Of a stretch of DNA of 35,932 nucleotides, positions 25,368 to 33,537 are shown piece by piece (the first letter of the stretch is position 1; each line of letters starts with the position of its first letter). This stretch comes from CAZAFM01 sp964484395. GTDB taxonomy: Bacteria > Campylobacterota > Campylobacteria > Campylobacterales > CAZAFM01. The notes below the pieces were generated by a model. The model saw only the letters and a program-made list of their open reading frames with translations. It ran no database searches and was not told the origin of the DNA. A program made the position numbers and the translations under genes. The stretch spans positions 1 through 35,932 of the forward strand of contig CAZAFM010000010.1 in assembly GCA_964484395.1 (NCBI GenBank), written 5' to 3'.

Positions 25368-25373
25368 TATAAT
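25368..25373 (+). promoter_or_regulatory. Extended -10 promoter for yebC
   Basis: TGTTATAAT lies 24 bases before the yebC ATG, giving a leader of about 18 bases that contains AAGGA. It starts a new transcription unit after the HD-GYP gene in a 50-base gap. Confidence 0.6.
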
Positions 25374-25397
25374 GTAAAAAATTTTTAAGGACTTTTT

Positions 25398-26108
25398 ATG
25401 GGTAGAGCTTTTGAATACAGAAAAGCTGCAAAGATGAAAAGATGGGACAAAATGTCCAAAATCTTTCCAAAACTAGCAAAAATGATAACAGTAGCTGCCA
25501 AAGAGGGTGGAAGCGACCCTGAGATGAACCCAAAGCTTAGAACTGCCATCATGAATGCTAAAGCTGAGAATATGCCAAAAGACAACATAGATGCGGCAAT
25601 CAAAAGAGCTGAAGGAAAAGATGCAGATAGTATTACAGAGATAAGCTATGAAGGCAAGGGACCTTATGGGGTTATGCTTTTTGTAGAGTGTGCTACTGAT
25701 AACTCAACTAGAACTGTAGCAAATGTTAAAAGCTACTTCAATAAACTAGGCGGACAGGTTGTTCCAAATGGCTCTTTGGAGTTTATGTTTTCAAGAAAAG
25801 CGGTCTTTGAGTTTGAAAAAAGTGCTGATATGGATTTAGAAGAGCTAGAGCTTACACTCATAGATGCTGGACTTGAGGAGCTTGAGGAACATGAAGGTAA
25901 TATATATGTTTATGGTGATTTTACAAGCTTTGGAGAGCTTTCATCTGCCCTGCAGGATATGGGTATAGAGGTCAAAAAAGCCTCTTTAAAGAGAATAGCA
26001 ACCTCCCCAGTAGAGTTTAGTGATGAACAACTAGAAGAGATAGAAAAACTAATAGACAGACTAGAAGAGGATGATGATGTTCAAGCTGTCTATACAAACA
26101 TAGCATAA
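25398..26108 (+). CDS. YebC/PmpR family protein
   Basis: A 236-residue YebC-type protein. The N-terminal signature MGRAFEYRKAAKMKRWDKMS and the helical domain continue to IDAAIKRAEG, followed by the two alpha/beta domains (EISYEGKGPYGVMLFVECAT, NGSLEFMFSRKAVFEF, and an acidic C-terminus). Family members have been described as DNA-binding regulators and, more recently, as factors that help ribosomes through difficult peptide sequences; which applies here is not decided by sequence. A strong promoter and AAGGA precede it. The stop is followed nine bases later by the ABM-domain gene, with TAAGGAG overlapping the stop. Confidence 0.95.
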   Translation: MGRAFEYRKAAKMKRWDKMSKIFPKLAKMITVAAKEGGSDPEMNPKLRTAIMNAKAENMPKDNIDAAIKRAEGKDADSITEISYEGKGPYGVMLFVECATDNSTRTVANVKSYFNKLGGQVVPNGSLEFMFSRKAVFEFEKSADMDLEELELTLIDAGLEELEEHEGNIYVYGDFTSFGELSSALQDMGIEVKKASLKRIATSPVEFSDEQLEEIEKLIDRLEEDDDVQAVYTNIA

Positions 26109-26117
26109 GGAGAGTTT

Positions 26118-26405
26118 ATGACAATTACAAAAAGAGTAACATTCATAGCCAAAGAGGGCTGTGAGGATAAGATGAAAGAGCTACTAACGGCAATGGTAGA
26201 GCCTAGCAAAAAAGAGGATGGCTGCCTTTTTTACTATATATTTCAGTATGAGAACAACAGAAGGAAGTTTATGGCAGTAGAGTCATGGAGAGATGAAGCA
26301 GCACTTGATGGACATAAAGCCTCAGCTCACTATGCTATATATAAATCAAGCTATGAGCCATACTGTGAGAAAAAGTACACCGATGAGCTGGAAGTGCTAG
26401 GATGA
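26118..26405 (+). CDS. ABM-domain protein (quinol monooxygenase / LsrG-like fold)
   Basis: A 95-residue single-domain protein of the antibiotic biosynthesis monooxygenase fold (ferredoxin-like dimer). The typical pattern is present: a first strand VTFIAKEGCEDKMKELL, an EDGCLFYYIFQ strand, FMAVESWRDEAALDGHKAS and HYAIYK. Family members include YgiN-type quinol monooxygenases and LsrG, which isomerises phospho-AI-2. The sequence alone does not choose between these. It overlaps the next gene, a class II aldolase, by four bases (ATGA) and lies on the same strand as an LsrK-type kinase 3.9 kb downstream, which makes a sugar-phosphate role worth testing. Confidence 0.85.
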   Translation: MTITKRVTFIAKEGCEDKMKELLTAMVEPSKKEDGCLFYYIFQYENNRRKFMAVESWRDEAALDGHKASAHYAIYKSSYEPYCEKKYTDELEVLG

Positions 26406-27577
26406 AAAACCTGTGGGATGATAAAAAAGCTAAAGAGTTTAAAGATGAGCTAGGTCTTAGAGTATATACCTCAAACCTACTTGGAGAGAGTGATGAGCTA
26501 GTACTACATGGTGGCGGAAATACCTCTGTTAAGCTTCAAAAAGATGGAGAGGATATACTCTATGTAAAGGGAAGCGGATGGGATCTAGTCTCTATACAAA
26601 AAGAGGGGTTTGCTCCAGTTAAGCTTGATGCTCTTATAGAGATGTCAAAGATGCAGAGTCTTAGTGATAGTGATATGGTCAGACTTCAAAGAGAGGCGAT
26701 GATAGACTCTAGCGCTCCAAACCCTTCAGTTGAAGCAATACTACATGCTATCATACCTTCTAAGTTTGTTGACCACACTCATGCTGACGCTGTTGTGACT
26801 ATATCAAACTCAAAAGATGGCTCAAAGCTCATAAAAGAGCTATATCCAAACCACCTCATAGTCCCATATGTTATGCCAGGGTTCATACTTGCAAAAACAA
26901 TCAAAGAGATGACAAAAGACTTTAATTGGGATAGGTGCGAAGGGATTATACTAGAGCATCATGGGATATTTACATTTAGTGATAATGCCAAAGAGTCATA
27001 TGAAAAAATGATAGAACAAGTAAGTTTAGCAGAAGAGTTTTTAGATAAAAACGCTCCTTTAAGCATAGAAGCAAGAACTCCAAGAGATTTTGATACAGAT
27101 AGACTAAAAAGTGCAATAGAAAAAGCCAAAGGTCATGAAGTTACTATGAAAACGAACACTTCACCAGAAGCCCTAGAGTATGCAAGCCGTGAAAATATAA
27201 AAGAGTTTTGCACTCAAGGCATACTAACCCCAGAGCATATTATAAGAACCAAAAGAGAGCCTCTAGTGCTTGAAGGCGATGAGATAGAAGAAGCACTAAG
27301 TGAGTATATAGATAGATACAAAGAGTACTTTAAAACCTATAGCAAAGATGAAATAATGCTAAATCCAGCTCCAAACTACGCAGTTATCAAGGATTTTGGA
27401 GTAGTAAGCTTTGGCAAAAACCAAAAAGAAGCAGACATCATAAATGACATTGTCTCACACACTATGTTAGCACTCTTAAGAGCAGAGAAACTAGGGGGAT
27501 ATAAAAGTATAAGTCTCAAAGACTGTTTTGATATGGAGTACTGGGAGCTAGAACAAGCAAAGCTAAAGAAAAACTAG
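26402..27577 (+). CDS. Class II aldolase, RhaD-type, without the usual dehydrogenase half
   Basis: A 391-residue zinc class II aldolase/adducin domain protein. The phosphate-binding loop HGGGNTSVK is at 36-44 and KGSGWD at 56. The acidic catalytic candidate is E111 (NPSVEAILH), and the metal ligands lie in DHTHADAV (H125, H127) and LEHHGIFTF. It closely resembles the N-terminal half of the bifunctional rhamnulose-1-phosphate aldolase/short-chain dehydrogenase proteins and ends (YWELEQAKLKK) where I expect the linker to the dehydrogenase in those fusions. No dehydrogenase gene follows. It should cleave a ketose-1-phosphate to dihydroxyacetone phosphate and an aldehyde; the exact sugar is unknown. 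It is translationally coupled to the ABM gene. Confidence 0.85.
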   Translation: MKNLWDDKKAKEFKDELGLRVYTSNLLGESDELVLHGGGNTSVKLQKDGEDILYVKGSGWDLVSIQKEGFAPVKLDALIEMSKMQSLSDSDMVRLQREAMIDSSAPNPSVEAILHAIIPSKFVDHTHADAVVTISNSKDGSKLIKELYPNHLIVPYVMPGFILAKTIKEMTKDFNWDRCEGIILEHHGIFTFSDNAKESYEKMIEQVSLAEEFLDKNAPLSIEARTPRDFDTDRLKSAIEKAKGHEVTMKTNTSPEALEYASRENIKEFCTQGILTPEHIIRTKREPLVLEGDEIEEALSEYIDRYKEYFKTYSKDEIMLNPAPNYAVIKDFGVVSFGKNQKEADIINDIVSHTMLALLRAEKLGGYKSISLKDCFDMEYWELEQAKLKKN

Positions 27578-27685
27578 CGTTTCATTACTATCTCTTTTAT
27601 TGCATTTTAGAAAATATCTGATAGGATACTTACAAAGAGTTTTTGGGTATTGTCTATATATTTTTGTAGTGAATGAAGGAGTGGT

Positions 27686-28408
27686 ATGATACGCATCGGT
27701 ACATCAGGATGGCATTTTGAGCACTGGGCAGGAGAGTTTTATCCAGAGGGGCTGAAAAAAGAGGAGCGACTTGGATACTACAAAAAACATTTTGACACTG
27801 TTGAGATAAACAACACCTTCTATCAACTCCCAAGCCAAAAGAGCGTTGAGGAGTGGAGAGAAGAAGTGGGAAGTGAGTTTCTTTTTTGTCCCAAGGCCAG
27901 CAGGTATACAACCCACATGAAAAAGCTAAAAGACCCTAAAAAGAGTAGTGAGAAGTTTTTTAAGGCTATAGAGCCACTAGGAGAAAATCTAGGACCTGTG
28001 CTTTTTCAGCTTCCTCCTAAATGGGATGTAAATCCAAAGAGATTAAAAGAGTTCTTAGAAGTCCTTCCAGAGGAGTATAGATATGTATTTGAGTTTAGGG
28101 ATGAGAGATGGTTTGTTGATGAGGTGTATGAGATTTTAAACAAACACAACGCCGCATTTTGCATCTATGACCTTGAGCGATTTACCTCACCTCTTAGTGT
28201 AACAGCAAACTTCTCTTATATACGCCTTCATGGTCCATCCAATAAGGCTTATAGTGGTGAGTATGGTGATGAGGGTATTAATGAGTGGAAAAAAAGAGTA
28301 GATGAGTTAAGCCAGCAGGTGGATGGGTTGTTTGTGTTTTTTGATAATGACCAAAAAAGTTTTGCTCCAAAAGATGCTATGCTACTTCAAGAGAGTATAA
28401 AGGAGTAG
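27686..28408 (+). CDS. DUF72 (YecE-like) TIM-barrel protein
   Basis: A 240-residue member of DUF72, a TIM-barrel family of unknown function. The signature is clear: IRIGTSGWHFEHWAGEFYPE at the start, TVEINNTFYQLPS, FLFCPKASRYTTHMKKLKD, LGPVLFQLPPKW, FEFRDERWF and YIRLHGP. AAGGAG lies four bases before the ATG. It sits 108 bases after the aldolase, a gap with no visible gene, and three bases before polX, so DUF72 and PolX are probably co-translated. The family has been loosely tied to DNA or sugar metabolism; nothing here decides. Confidence 0.92.
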   Translation: MIRIGTSGWHFEHWAGEFYPEGLKKEERLGYYKKHFDTVEINNTFYQLPSQKSVEEWREEVGSEFLFCPKASRYTTHMKKLKDPKKSSEKFFKAIEPLGENLGPVLFQLPPKWDVNPKRLKEFLEVLPEEYRYVFEFRDERWFVDEVYEILNKHNAAFCIYDLERFTSPLSVTANFSYIRLHGPSNKAYSGEYGDEGINEWKKRVDELSQQVDGLFVFFDNDQKSFAPKDAMLLQESIKE

Positions 28409-28411
28409 CAA

Positions 28412-30136
28412 ATGCCAGTTACAAATACAGATATAGAAAAAGCACTTTATGAGCTTGCGGATATACTGGAGATAAAAGGCAAAAACAGCTTTAGAGTGCG
28501 AGCATACAGACAGGCAGCACAAACTGTAGGTAGTCATTCGCGCTCTATCAAAAAAATGATCCAAAATGGAGAGGATATAAAAAAGCTCTCAGGTATTGGT
28601 GAGGATCTAAAGGATCAGATAGAGGAGATGGTAGAGACTGGTAGGCTTAAGAAGTTGGAAAAAAACAGAAGCAAAAAGAGTGATGAGCAGGTTAGGATGA
28701 TGTCCATACCGACACTTGGTCCAAAAAAGATAAAAAAGCTTGAACGCTCTTTGAGTATCAAAAGCATTGATGCACTCAAAAAAGCCGCTAAAGAGGGCAG
28801 AATACAGACACTCGAAGGTTTTGGCAAAAAAAGTGAGAAAAGCATACTAAAAGAGATATCACGACTTGAGAAGAGATCAAAAAGAAGGCTTAGATTCAGT
28901 GTCTTAGAGAGCGTTCATAATCTACTAAACTATCTTGGGGAGCTTGATTCACTAAAAAAAATAGAAGTAGCAGGAAGCTTCAGAAGGTGCAAAGAGACTG
29001 TTGGAGATATAGATATTCTAGTTGCTACAGATGCTCCAAAAAGGGTTGGTAAATATTTTCTTAAGTATGAGGATATAGAAGATGTCATCAAAGAGGGGAA
29101 AAAGCGCCTTGGAGTCATCTTAAAAGATGGGTTGCAGGTGGATTTGAGAATTGTACCCCCAGACTCTTATGGTGCGGCTTTGCTCTACTTCACAGGCTCC
29201 AAGCCCCACAACATCGCTTTACGGGATATAGCTATTCAGAAGGGATACAAGCTCAATGAGTACGGTCTTTTTAAAAATGATAAAAAAATAGCATCAAAAA
29301 AAGAAGAAGATATCTACAAGGCTCTTGAACTTGACTTTATCCCTCCAGAGCTTAGGGAGAATAGAGGAGAGATTGAGGCTGCCAAAAACGGGCATCTTCC
29401 AGAGCTAGTGAAAAGAGATGATATAAAAGGGGATTTACATATTCATACCAAATACAGTGATGGAAACTACACAATAGAGGAGATGGCGAACAGAGCCATA
29501 AAGCTTGGATATAGATATATCGCTATAACAGACCACTCAAAAAAGGTCGCTGTTGCGAATGGAATGGATGAGGAGGAGTTAAAAAAGCATATAGAAAGAA
29601 TCAATGAGGCTGATAAAAAAATCAAGGATATAAAAATCCTAAGTGGCGTTGAGGTTGATATACTAAAAAATGGCTTACTTGACCTTGATGATTGGATACT
29701 AGAGCGTGTGGATGTTGTTGTAGCATCGGTACATTTTAATATGAATCTCTCCAGAAAAAAGCAGACACAAAGACTTATCAAAGCTATAAAAAACCCAAAA
29801 GTCCACATACTTGGACATCCAAGTAATAGAATGATTCAGGAGAGAGGACCCATAGAGGCGGACTGGGAGAGGGTATTTGAAGTGTGTAGAGACGAAGGTG
29901 TGGCTCTGGAGCTAAACTCCTCACCAAAGCGACTTGACATAGATGACATCTATGCAAAAAAAGCTAAAGAGATGGGCGTACATATCTGTCTAAACACAGA
30001 CTCACACACTACTGATAGCTTGGAATTTGTTGACTACGGCATAGATGAAGCAAGACGCGGTTGGCTGGAAAAAAGTGACATTATAAACACCAAAAACCTA
30101 AAGGAGCTGAAGAAGTTCCTTGGACACAATGGTTAA
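28412..30136 (+). CDS. polX: DNA polymerase/3'-5' exonuclease PolX
   Basis: A 574-residue family X repair polymerase with a PHP exonuclease domain. Helix-hairpin-helix motifs are at about 58-70 and 98-140. The nucleotidyltransferase core has GSFRR at 188 and the catalytic carboxylates D199 and D201 (VGDIDILV) and D244 (QVDLRI). The C-terminal PHP domain (338-574) has DLHIHTKYSDG (H343, H345), ITDHS, GVEVDI, HPSNR and NTDSH, all the metal sites needed for exonuclease activity. It should fill short gaps in base-excision repair. It follows the DUF72 gene with a three-base gap. Confidence 0.95.
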   Translation: MPVTNTDIEKALYELADILEIKGKNSFRVRAYRQAAQTVGSHSRSIKKMIQNGEDIKKLSGIGEDLKDQIEEMVETGRLKKLEKNRSKKSDEQVRMMSIPTLGPKKIKKLERSLSIKSIDALKKAAKEGRIQTLEGFGKKSEKSILKEISRLEKRSKRRLRFSVLESVHNLLNYLGELDSLKKIEVAGSFRRCKETVGDIDILVATDAPKRVGKYFLKYEDIEDVIKEGKKRLGVILKDGLQVDLRIVPPDSYGAALLYFTGSKPHNIALRDIAIQKGYKLNEYGLFKNDKKIASKKEEDIYKALELDFIPPELRENRGEIEAAKNGHLPELVKRDDIKGDLHIHTKYSDGNYTIEEMANRAIKLGYRYIAITDHSKKVAVANGMDEEELKKHIERINEADKKIKDIKILSGVEVDILKNGLLDLDDWILERVDVVVASVHFNMNLSRKKQTQRLIKAIKNPKVHILGHPSNRMIQERGPIEADWERVFEVCRDEGVALELNSSPKRLDIDDIYAKKAKEMGVHICLNTDSHTTDSLEFVDYGIDEARRGWLEKSDIINTKNLKELKKFLGHNG

Positions 30137-30147
30137 CTTAAGAAAAC

Positions 30148-30153
30148 TATAAT
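30148..30153 (+). promoter_or_regulatory. Candidate -10 box for the LsrK-type kinase
   Basis: A perfect TATAAT lies in the 118-base gap after polX, about 100 bases before the kinase start. The leader would contain a small stem (TCAAG, four-base loop, CTTGA at 30206-30219). A weaker TAAAAT at 30232-30237 is closer to the gene and could be used instead. Confidence 0.4.
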
Positions 30154-30254
30154 AGATAGAAACCAACATTAACCACTCTCCTTCATATAAGTCTAGCCCT
30201 CTGCGTCAAGAAACCTTGAGAATAAGTCTGATAAAATGGATTAAAGGAGCAAAA

Positions 30255-31817
30255 ATGGACTACCTACTAGGAATAGATGCAGGGACAGGGAGTATTAGAG
30301 CAGTTGTTTTTGATATAGAGGGGAGACAGATATCTATAGCTCAAAGAGAGTGGACACACAGAAGTGAAGAGGGTGTGCCAAATAGTATGAGCTTTGACTT
30401 TACTCACAACTGGGAGCTAGTCAAAGAGTGTATCAAAGAGGCTATATCTCATCCTAAGGTTGAAGCAAAAAACATACTAGCCCTTAGTGCTACAAGCATG
30501 AGAGAGGGGATAGTGCTATATGATAGAGATGGAAATGAGCTTTTTGGCGTGGCAAATGTAGACGCTAGGGCTAGTAGTGAAGTGAAATATCTAAAAGAGA
30601 ACTTCTCTGGGATTGAGGAGGAGTTTTACAAGACTTCTGGTCAGACATTTGCTCTAGGTGCACTCCCTAGGATACTCTGGCTTAAAAACAACAGACCTCT
30701 AGTTTATGACAAAGTCGCAACAATCTCCATGATAGGTGACTGGGTACTTTATAAACTAAGTGGTGTTATATCATCTGATCCTAGTAATGCAGGAACAACT
30801 GGGATTTTTGACCTAAAGAAGCGAAGCTGGGATGCTTCTATGGCTGAAAAGATAGGTATAAAAAGAGATATATTTCCTCCATGTCTTGAAGTTGGAGAAG
30901 TTATAGGTAGCGTAAGTAAAGAAGCTTCAAAAGAGTGTGGGCTATCTACAAGTACAAAAGTAGTCACAGGCGGTGGAGATGTGCAACTAGGAAGTGCTGG
31001 ACTTGGTGTGCTAAAAGTTGGAGAAGCAGCGATTTTAGGTGGAAGTTTCTGGCAGCAGATTGTAAATATAGACAAAAACACACCACCACCAGAAAACATG
31101 AATATCCGTGTCAATCCACATGTGGTATCTAGTCAGTCTCAAGCTGAGGGTATTACTTTTTTTAGCGGACTTGTGATGAGATGGTTTAGGGATGCTTTTT
31201 GTCAAAAAGAGGTAGACTTAGCTAGTAAAAGTGGAAAAGATGCTTATGCCATACTAGAAGAGAGGGCAAAAGATGTCCCAATAGGCTCTTATGGGATTAC
31301 TCCTATTTTCAGTGATAGTATGAAGTATGGTAAATGGTACCATGCAAGCCCATCTTTTCTAAACCTAAGCCTAGATACAACTAAATGCAACAAATACTCT
31401 ATGTTTAGAAGCCTACAAGAAAACGCCGCTATAGTCTCAAACATAAACCTAGAAAAAATTCAAGAGTTTTCAGGAGTAAAGATTGGCTCACTAGTGTTCG
31501 CAGGAGGAGCTTCAAAAGGAGAGCTTTGGTCACAAATAGTAGCAGATGTTACAGGTTTAAACCTAAAAGTCCCAAAAGTAAAAGAAGCCACAGCCTTAGG
31601 GGCTGCTATGAGTGCTGGAGTAGGTGCAGGAGTGTATAAAAACCTTGAAGAAGCTGCTAGTAAACTTGTAGAGTGGGATAGAGAGTTTTTTCCAGACCCA
31701 AAAGCAACAAAAGCTTATCAAGAGATAGAAGCAAAATGGATAGAAATCTATAATGAACAACTAAAACTAGTAGATAGAGAGTTACTTGAATCTATGTGGC
31801 GGGCACCTGGGGTGTAG
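30255..31817 (+). CDS. lsrK: Autoinducer-2 kinase, LsrK-type FGGY kinase
   Basis: A 520-residue FGGY-family carbohydrate kinase that matches my memory of E. coli LsrK along its whole length: GIDAGTGSIRAVVFD, ALSATSMREGIVLYDRDGNE, VANVDARASSEV, SMIGDWVLYKLSG, SNAGTTGIFDL, TGGGDVQLGSAGLGV, GGSFWQQIVN, MRWFRDAFC, YGITPIFSDSMKY, FAGGASKGELWSQI and the end LESMWRAPGV. LsrK phosphorylates AI-2 (DPD) with ATP after import. I chose the ATG at 30255 because AAAGGAG lies five bases upstream; a TTG at 30216 is unsupported. No lsrACDB, lsrR or luxS is in the window, so the substrate could also be a related keto-sugar. Confidence 0.88.
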   Translation: MDYLLGIDAGTGSIRAVVFDIEGRQISIAQREWTHRSEEGVPNSMSFDFTHNWELVKECIKEAISHPKVEAKNILALSATSMREGIVLYDRDGNELFGVANVDARASSEVKYLKENFSGIEEEFYKTSGQTFALGALPRILWLKNNRPLVYDKVATISMIGDWVLYKLSGVISSDPSNAGTTGIFDLKKRSWDASMAEKIGIKRDIFPPCLEVGEVIGSVSKEASKECGLSTSTKVVTGGGDVQLGSAGLGVLKVGEAAILGGSFWQQIVNIDKNTPPPENMNIRVNPHVVSSQSQAEGITFFSGLVMRWFRDAFCQKEVDLASKSGKDAYAILEERAKDVPIGSYGITPIFSDSMKYGKWYHASPSFLNLSLDTTKCNKYSMFRSLQENAAIVSNINLEKIQEFSGVKIGSLVFAGGASKGELWSQIVADVTGLNLKVPKVKEATALGAAMSAGVGAGVYKNLEEAASKLVEWDREFFPDPKATKAYQEIEAKWIEIYNEQLKLVDRELLESMWRAPGV

Positions 31818-31907
31818 TCCTAAGAGGCAGATATAGTGCAGTACAACATAGTATTATAATCAAGAAATATCTATGATTACCCACACAGTCCTAGAAAAGC
31901 TAATAAC

Positions 31908-32537
31908 TCACCTCCTAAAACCTCTATAAACTACCCACAAAACCCCTAAAAGGCAAAGAGATGATAGGATAACTGAAAATTGGTTTTTTAATAGATAGCT
32001 CCAATATAGTGAAAAACTAGACCAAAGAAGAGGTATTAAGCTTATATGTAGAACTTTTTTTGAGCTCAATGACAAAGAGAGTCCAACACTAAATGCAACT
32101 GTACTAAGAGGCAACATACCTACTACATATACCTCATAAAACCCTACTCCAGAAAACATCTGCAAGAGTGGTAGAAGTATTATAACACTCAAAGAAACAG
32201 TAATGCTTAGGAGGCTTTTTTGAAAATACAATGATTGCTTAATAACCCCATACCATAGTAACAAAAGAGCCTGTAAGAAAAAAATTATACTTGCATAAAA
32301 GCCAAACCAATTAATCTGCTCATAATAGATACCAAGATAGACAAAACCACTCCAAAACCAAAACAGCGCCAAAATTGATGTAACTATCTGATTAGTCAAA
32401 CTTTTTTGATACCAATACCAATAGAGGGCGAACAGTGCTAAAGCAAAAAATAGAAGTTGCAGTGGGAAAAATAGGCTTTGGTACTCATAAATAACTGCAT
32501 TTAAAACTTCAAGATTGTAAGGAGCAACTATTCTCAG
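31908..32537 (-). CDS. DUF6064-like membrane protein with probable CTG start
   Basis: Canonical start codons would give a 163-residue protein from a TTG at 32399. The same frame is open further upstream and encodes a typical N-terminal helix (NLEVLNAVIYEYQSLFFPLQ followed by LLFFALALFALYWYW) that fits DUF6064 proteins. The only plausible start for it is a CTG at 32537, with AAGGAG five bases upstream and a CTGA overlap with the stop of the aldo/keto reductase gene, mimicking the common ATGA. This gives 209 residues and about six or seven membrane helices. The function is unknown. Either CTG is used, or an ATG was mutated and expression is reduced. The 90 bases between this gene and the convergent kinase gene hold no clear terminator. 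Confidence 0.72.
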   Translation of the reverse strand: MRIVAPYNLEVLNAVIYEYQSLFFPLQLLFFALALFALYWYWYQKSLTNQIVTSILALFWFWSGFVYLGIYYEQINWFGFYASIIFFLQALLLLWYGVIKQSLYFQKSLLSITVSLSVIILLPLLQMFSGVGFYEVYVVGMLPLSTVAFSVGLSLSLSSKKVLHISLIPLLWSSFSLYWSYLLKNQFSVILSSLCLLGVLWVVYRGFRR

Positions 32538-33451
32538 GAGATCTCCTTAATATAGCTCGCCATTTTTTGACGCGTTGGCTCATCTGGCATCACACCACGC
32601 ATTGCTCCCATATTCTCTTTCATATGTTGCACTTGAGTAGTTGCTGGGATAGCACAGGTTACTGAGGGGTGAGAGATGATAAACTTCAAAAAAAACTGCG
32701 CCCAATTGTTGATATCATACTCACTTGCCCATGAAGGTAAAGGGTGTTTTTCATAGTAGTTAAATAGCTCCCCTCCTTCAAAAGGACGATTAATAATCAC
32801 TGCAATACCCCTCTCTTTAGCAAGTGGCAGTAGTCTTTTTTCAGCTTCTCTTTGAACAACATTATAAGTGAACTGAACAAAGTCAATATCCTCTGTTTTC
32901 ATAATCTTCTCAAGCTCTCTATGGCGACTTCCATGGGAGGTGGTGATTCCTGTGTATCTTATAGTGCCCTTTTTTTTCAATTCTTGTAGAGTTTCAAGAT
33001 GGGCTTCCCATGAGAGTAGATTATGAACCTGCACAAGATCAAACACATCTACACCCCAAAGATCCATAGACTCTGTAATTTGCGAATCTCCCCTCCCTTC
33101 ATTACTCGTCCAGACCTTTGTTGCTGAAAATAGAGACTTTGGATAACCAAGCTTGCGCAGACAGTACCCTAGAACCTCTTCAGATGAGCCATACATTGGT
33201 GATGAATCAATCATCCCTCCACCCATCTTAAAAAACATATCAAGCACTTCTAGACGCTCATCACGCAGTCTTTGAGCACTGCCAACATTAAAGGTAATCC
33301 ATGTTCCCATACCCACTGATGGAATATACTCTCCTGAGGAAGGTATTTTTTTCATAAGAAGTGAGCTCTTAGAGGCAAATGAAGGTGAGTATATAAAAGG
33401 AGCTACAACAGCAACACAAACAAGAGAGTGTAAAAAATCACGGCGCCTCAT
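32534..33451 (-). CDS. Tat-exported aldo/keto reductase
   Basis: A 305-residue aldo/keto reductase with a twin-arginine signal: MRRRDFLHSLVCVAVVAPFI then an AxA-like site near SFASKS (about 24-29), so it is probably periplasmic. The catalytic tetrad is complete: D82 and Y87 (IDSSPMYG), K112 (SATKVW), H143 (VQVHNLL). I chose the ATG at 33451, with AAGGAG six bases upstream; the frame runs 16 codons further but only this start places the RR motif at the N-terminus. Export by Tat suggests folding with cofactor in the cytoplasm first. The substrate is unknown. It overlaps the DUF6064-like gene, and the 86 bases before it hold no gene. Confidence 0.9.
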   Translation of the reverse strand: MRRRDFLHSLVCVAVVAPFIYSPSFASKSSLLMKKIPSSGEYIPSVGMGTWITFNVGSAQRLRDERLEVLDMFFKMGGGMIDSSPMYGSSEEVLGYCLRKLGYPKSLFSATKVWTSNEGRGDSQITESMDLWGVDVFDLVQVHNLLSWEAHLETLQELKKKGTIRYTGITTSHGSRHRELEKIMKTEDIDFVQFTYNVVQREAEKRLLPLAKERGIAVIINRPFEGGELFNYYEKHPLPSWASEYDINNWAQFFLKFIISHPSVTCAIPATTQVQHMKENMGAMRGVMPDEPTRQKMASYIKEIS

Positions 33452-33537
33452 ACAAAACTCCTTATAAAAATTGAACCAAAAGAGAGTAAAGAGATTCAAT
33501 AATTAATAGCTACAAAAGCTTCAAAACTAATATCCCC

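Noticed and set aside
30216..30254. Longer N-terminus of the LsrK-type kinase from a TTG
   Set aside because: The added residues do not match the family, while the ATG at 30255 has AAAGGAG at ideal spacing.
31818..31907. Expected bidirectional terminator between the convergent kinase and DUF6064-like genes
   Set aside because: I could not find a GC-rich stem followed by a T-run on either strand, so no terminator is annotated.
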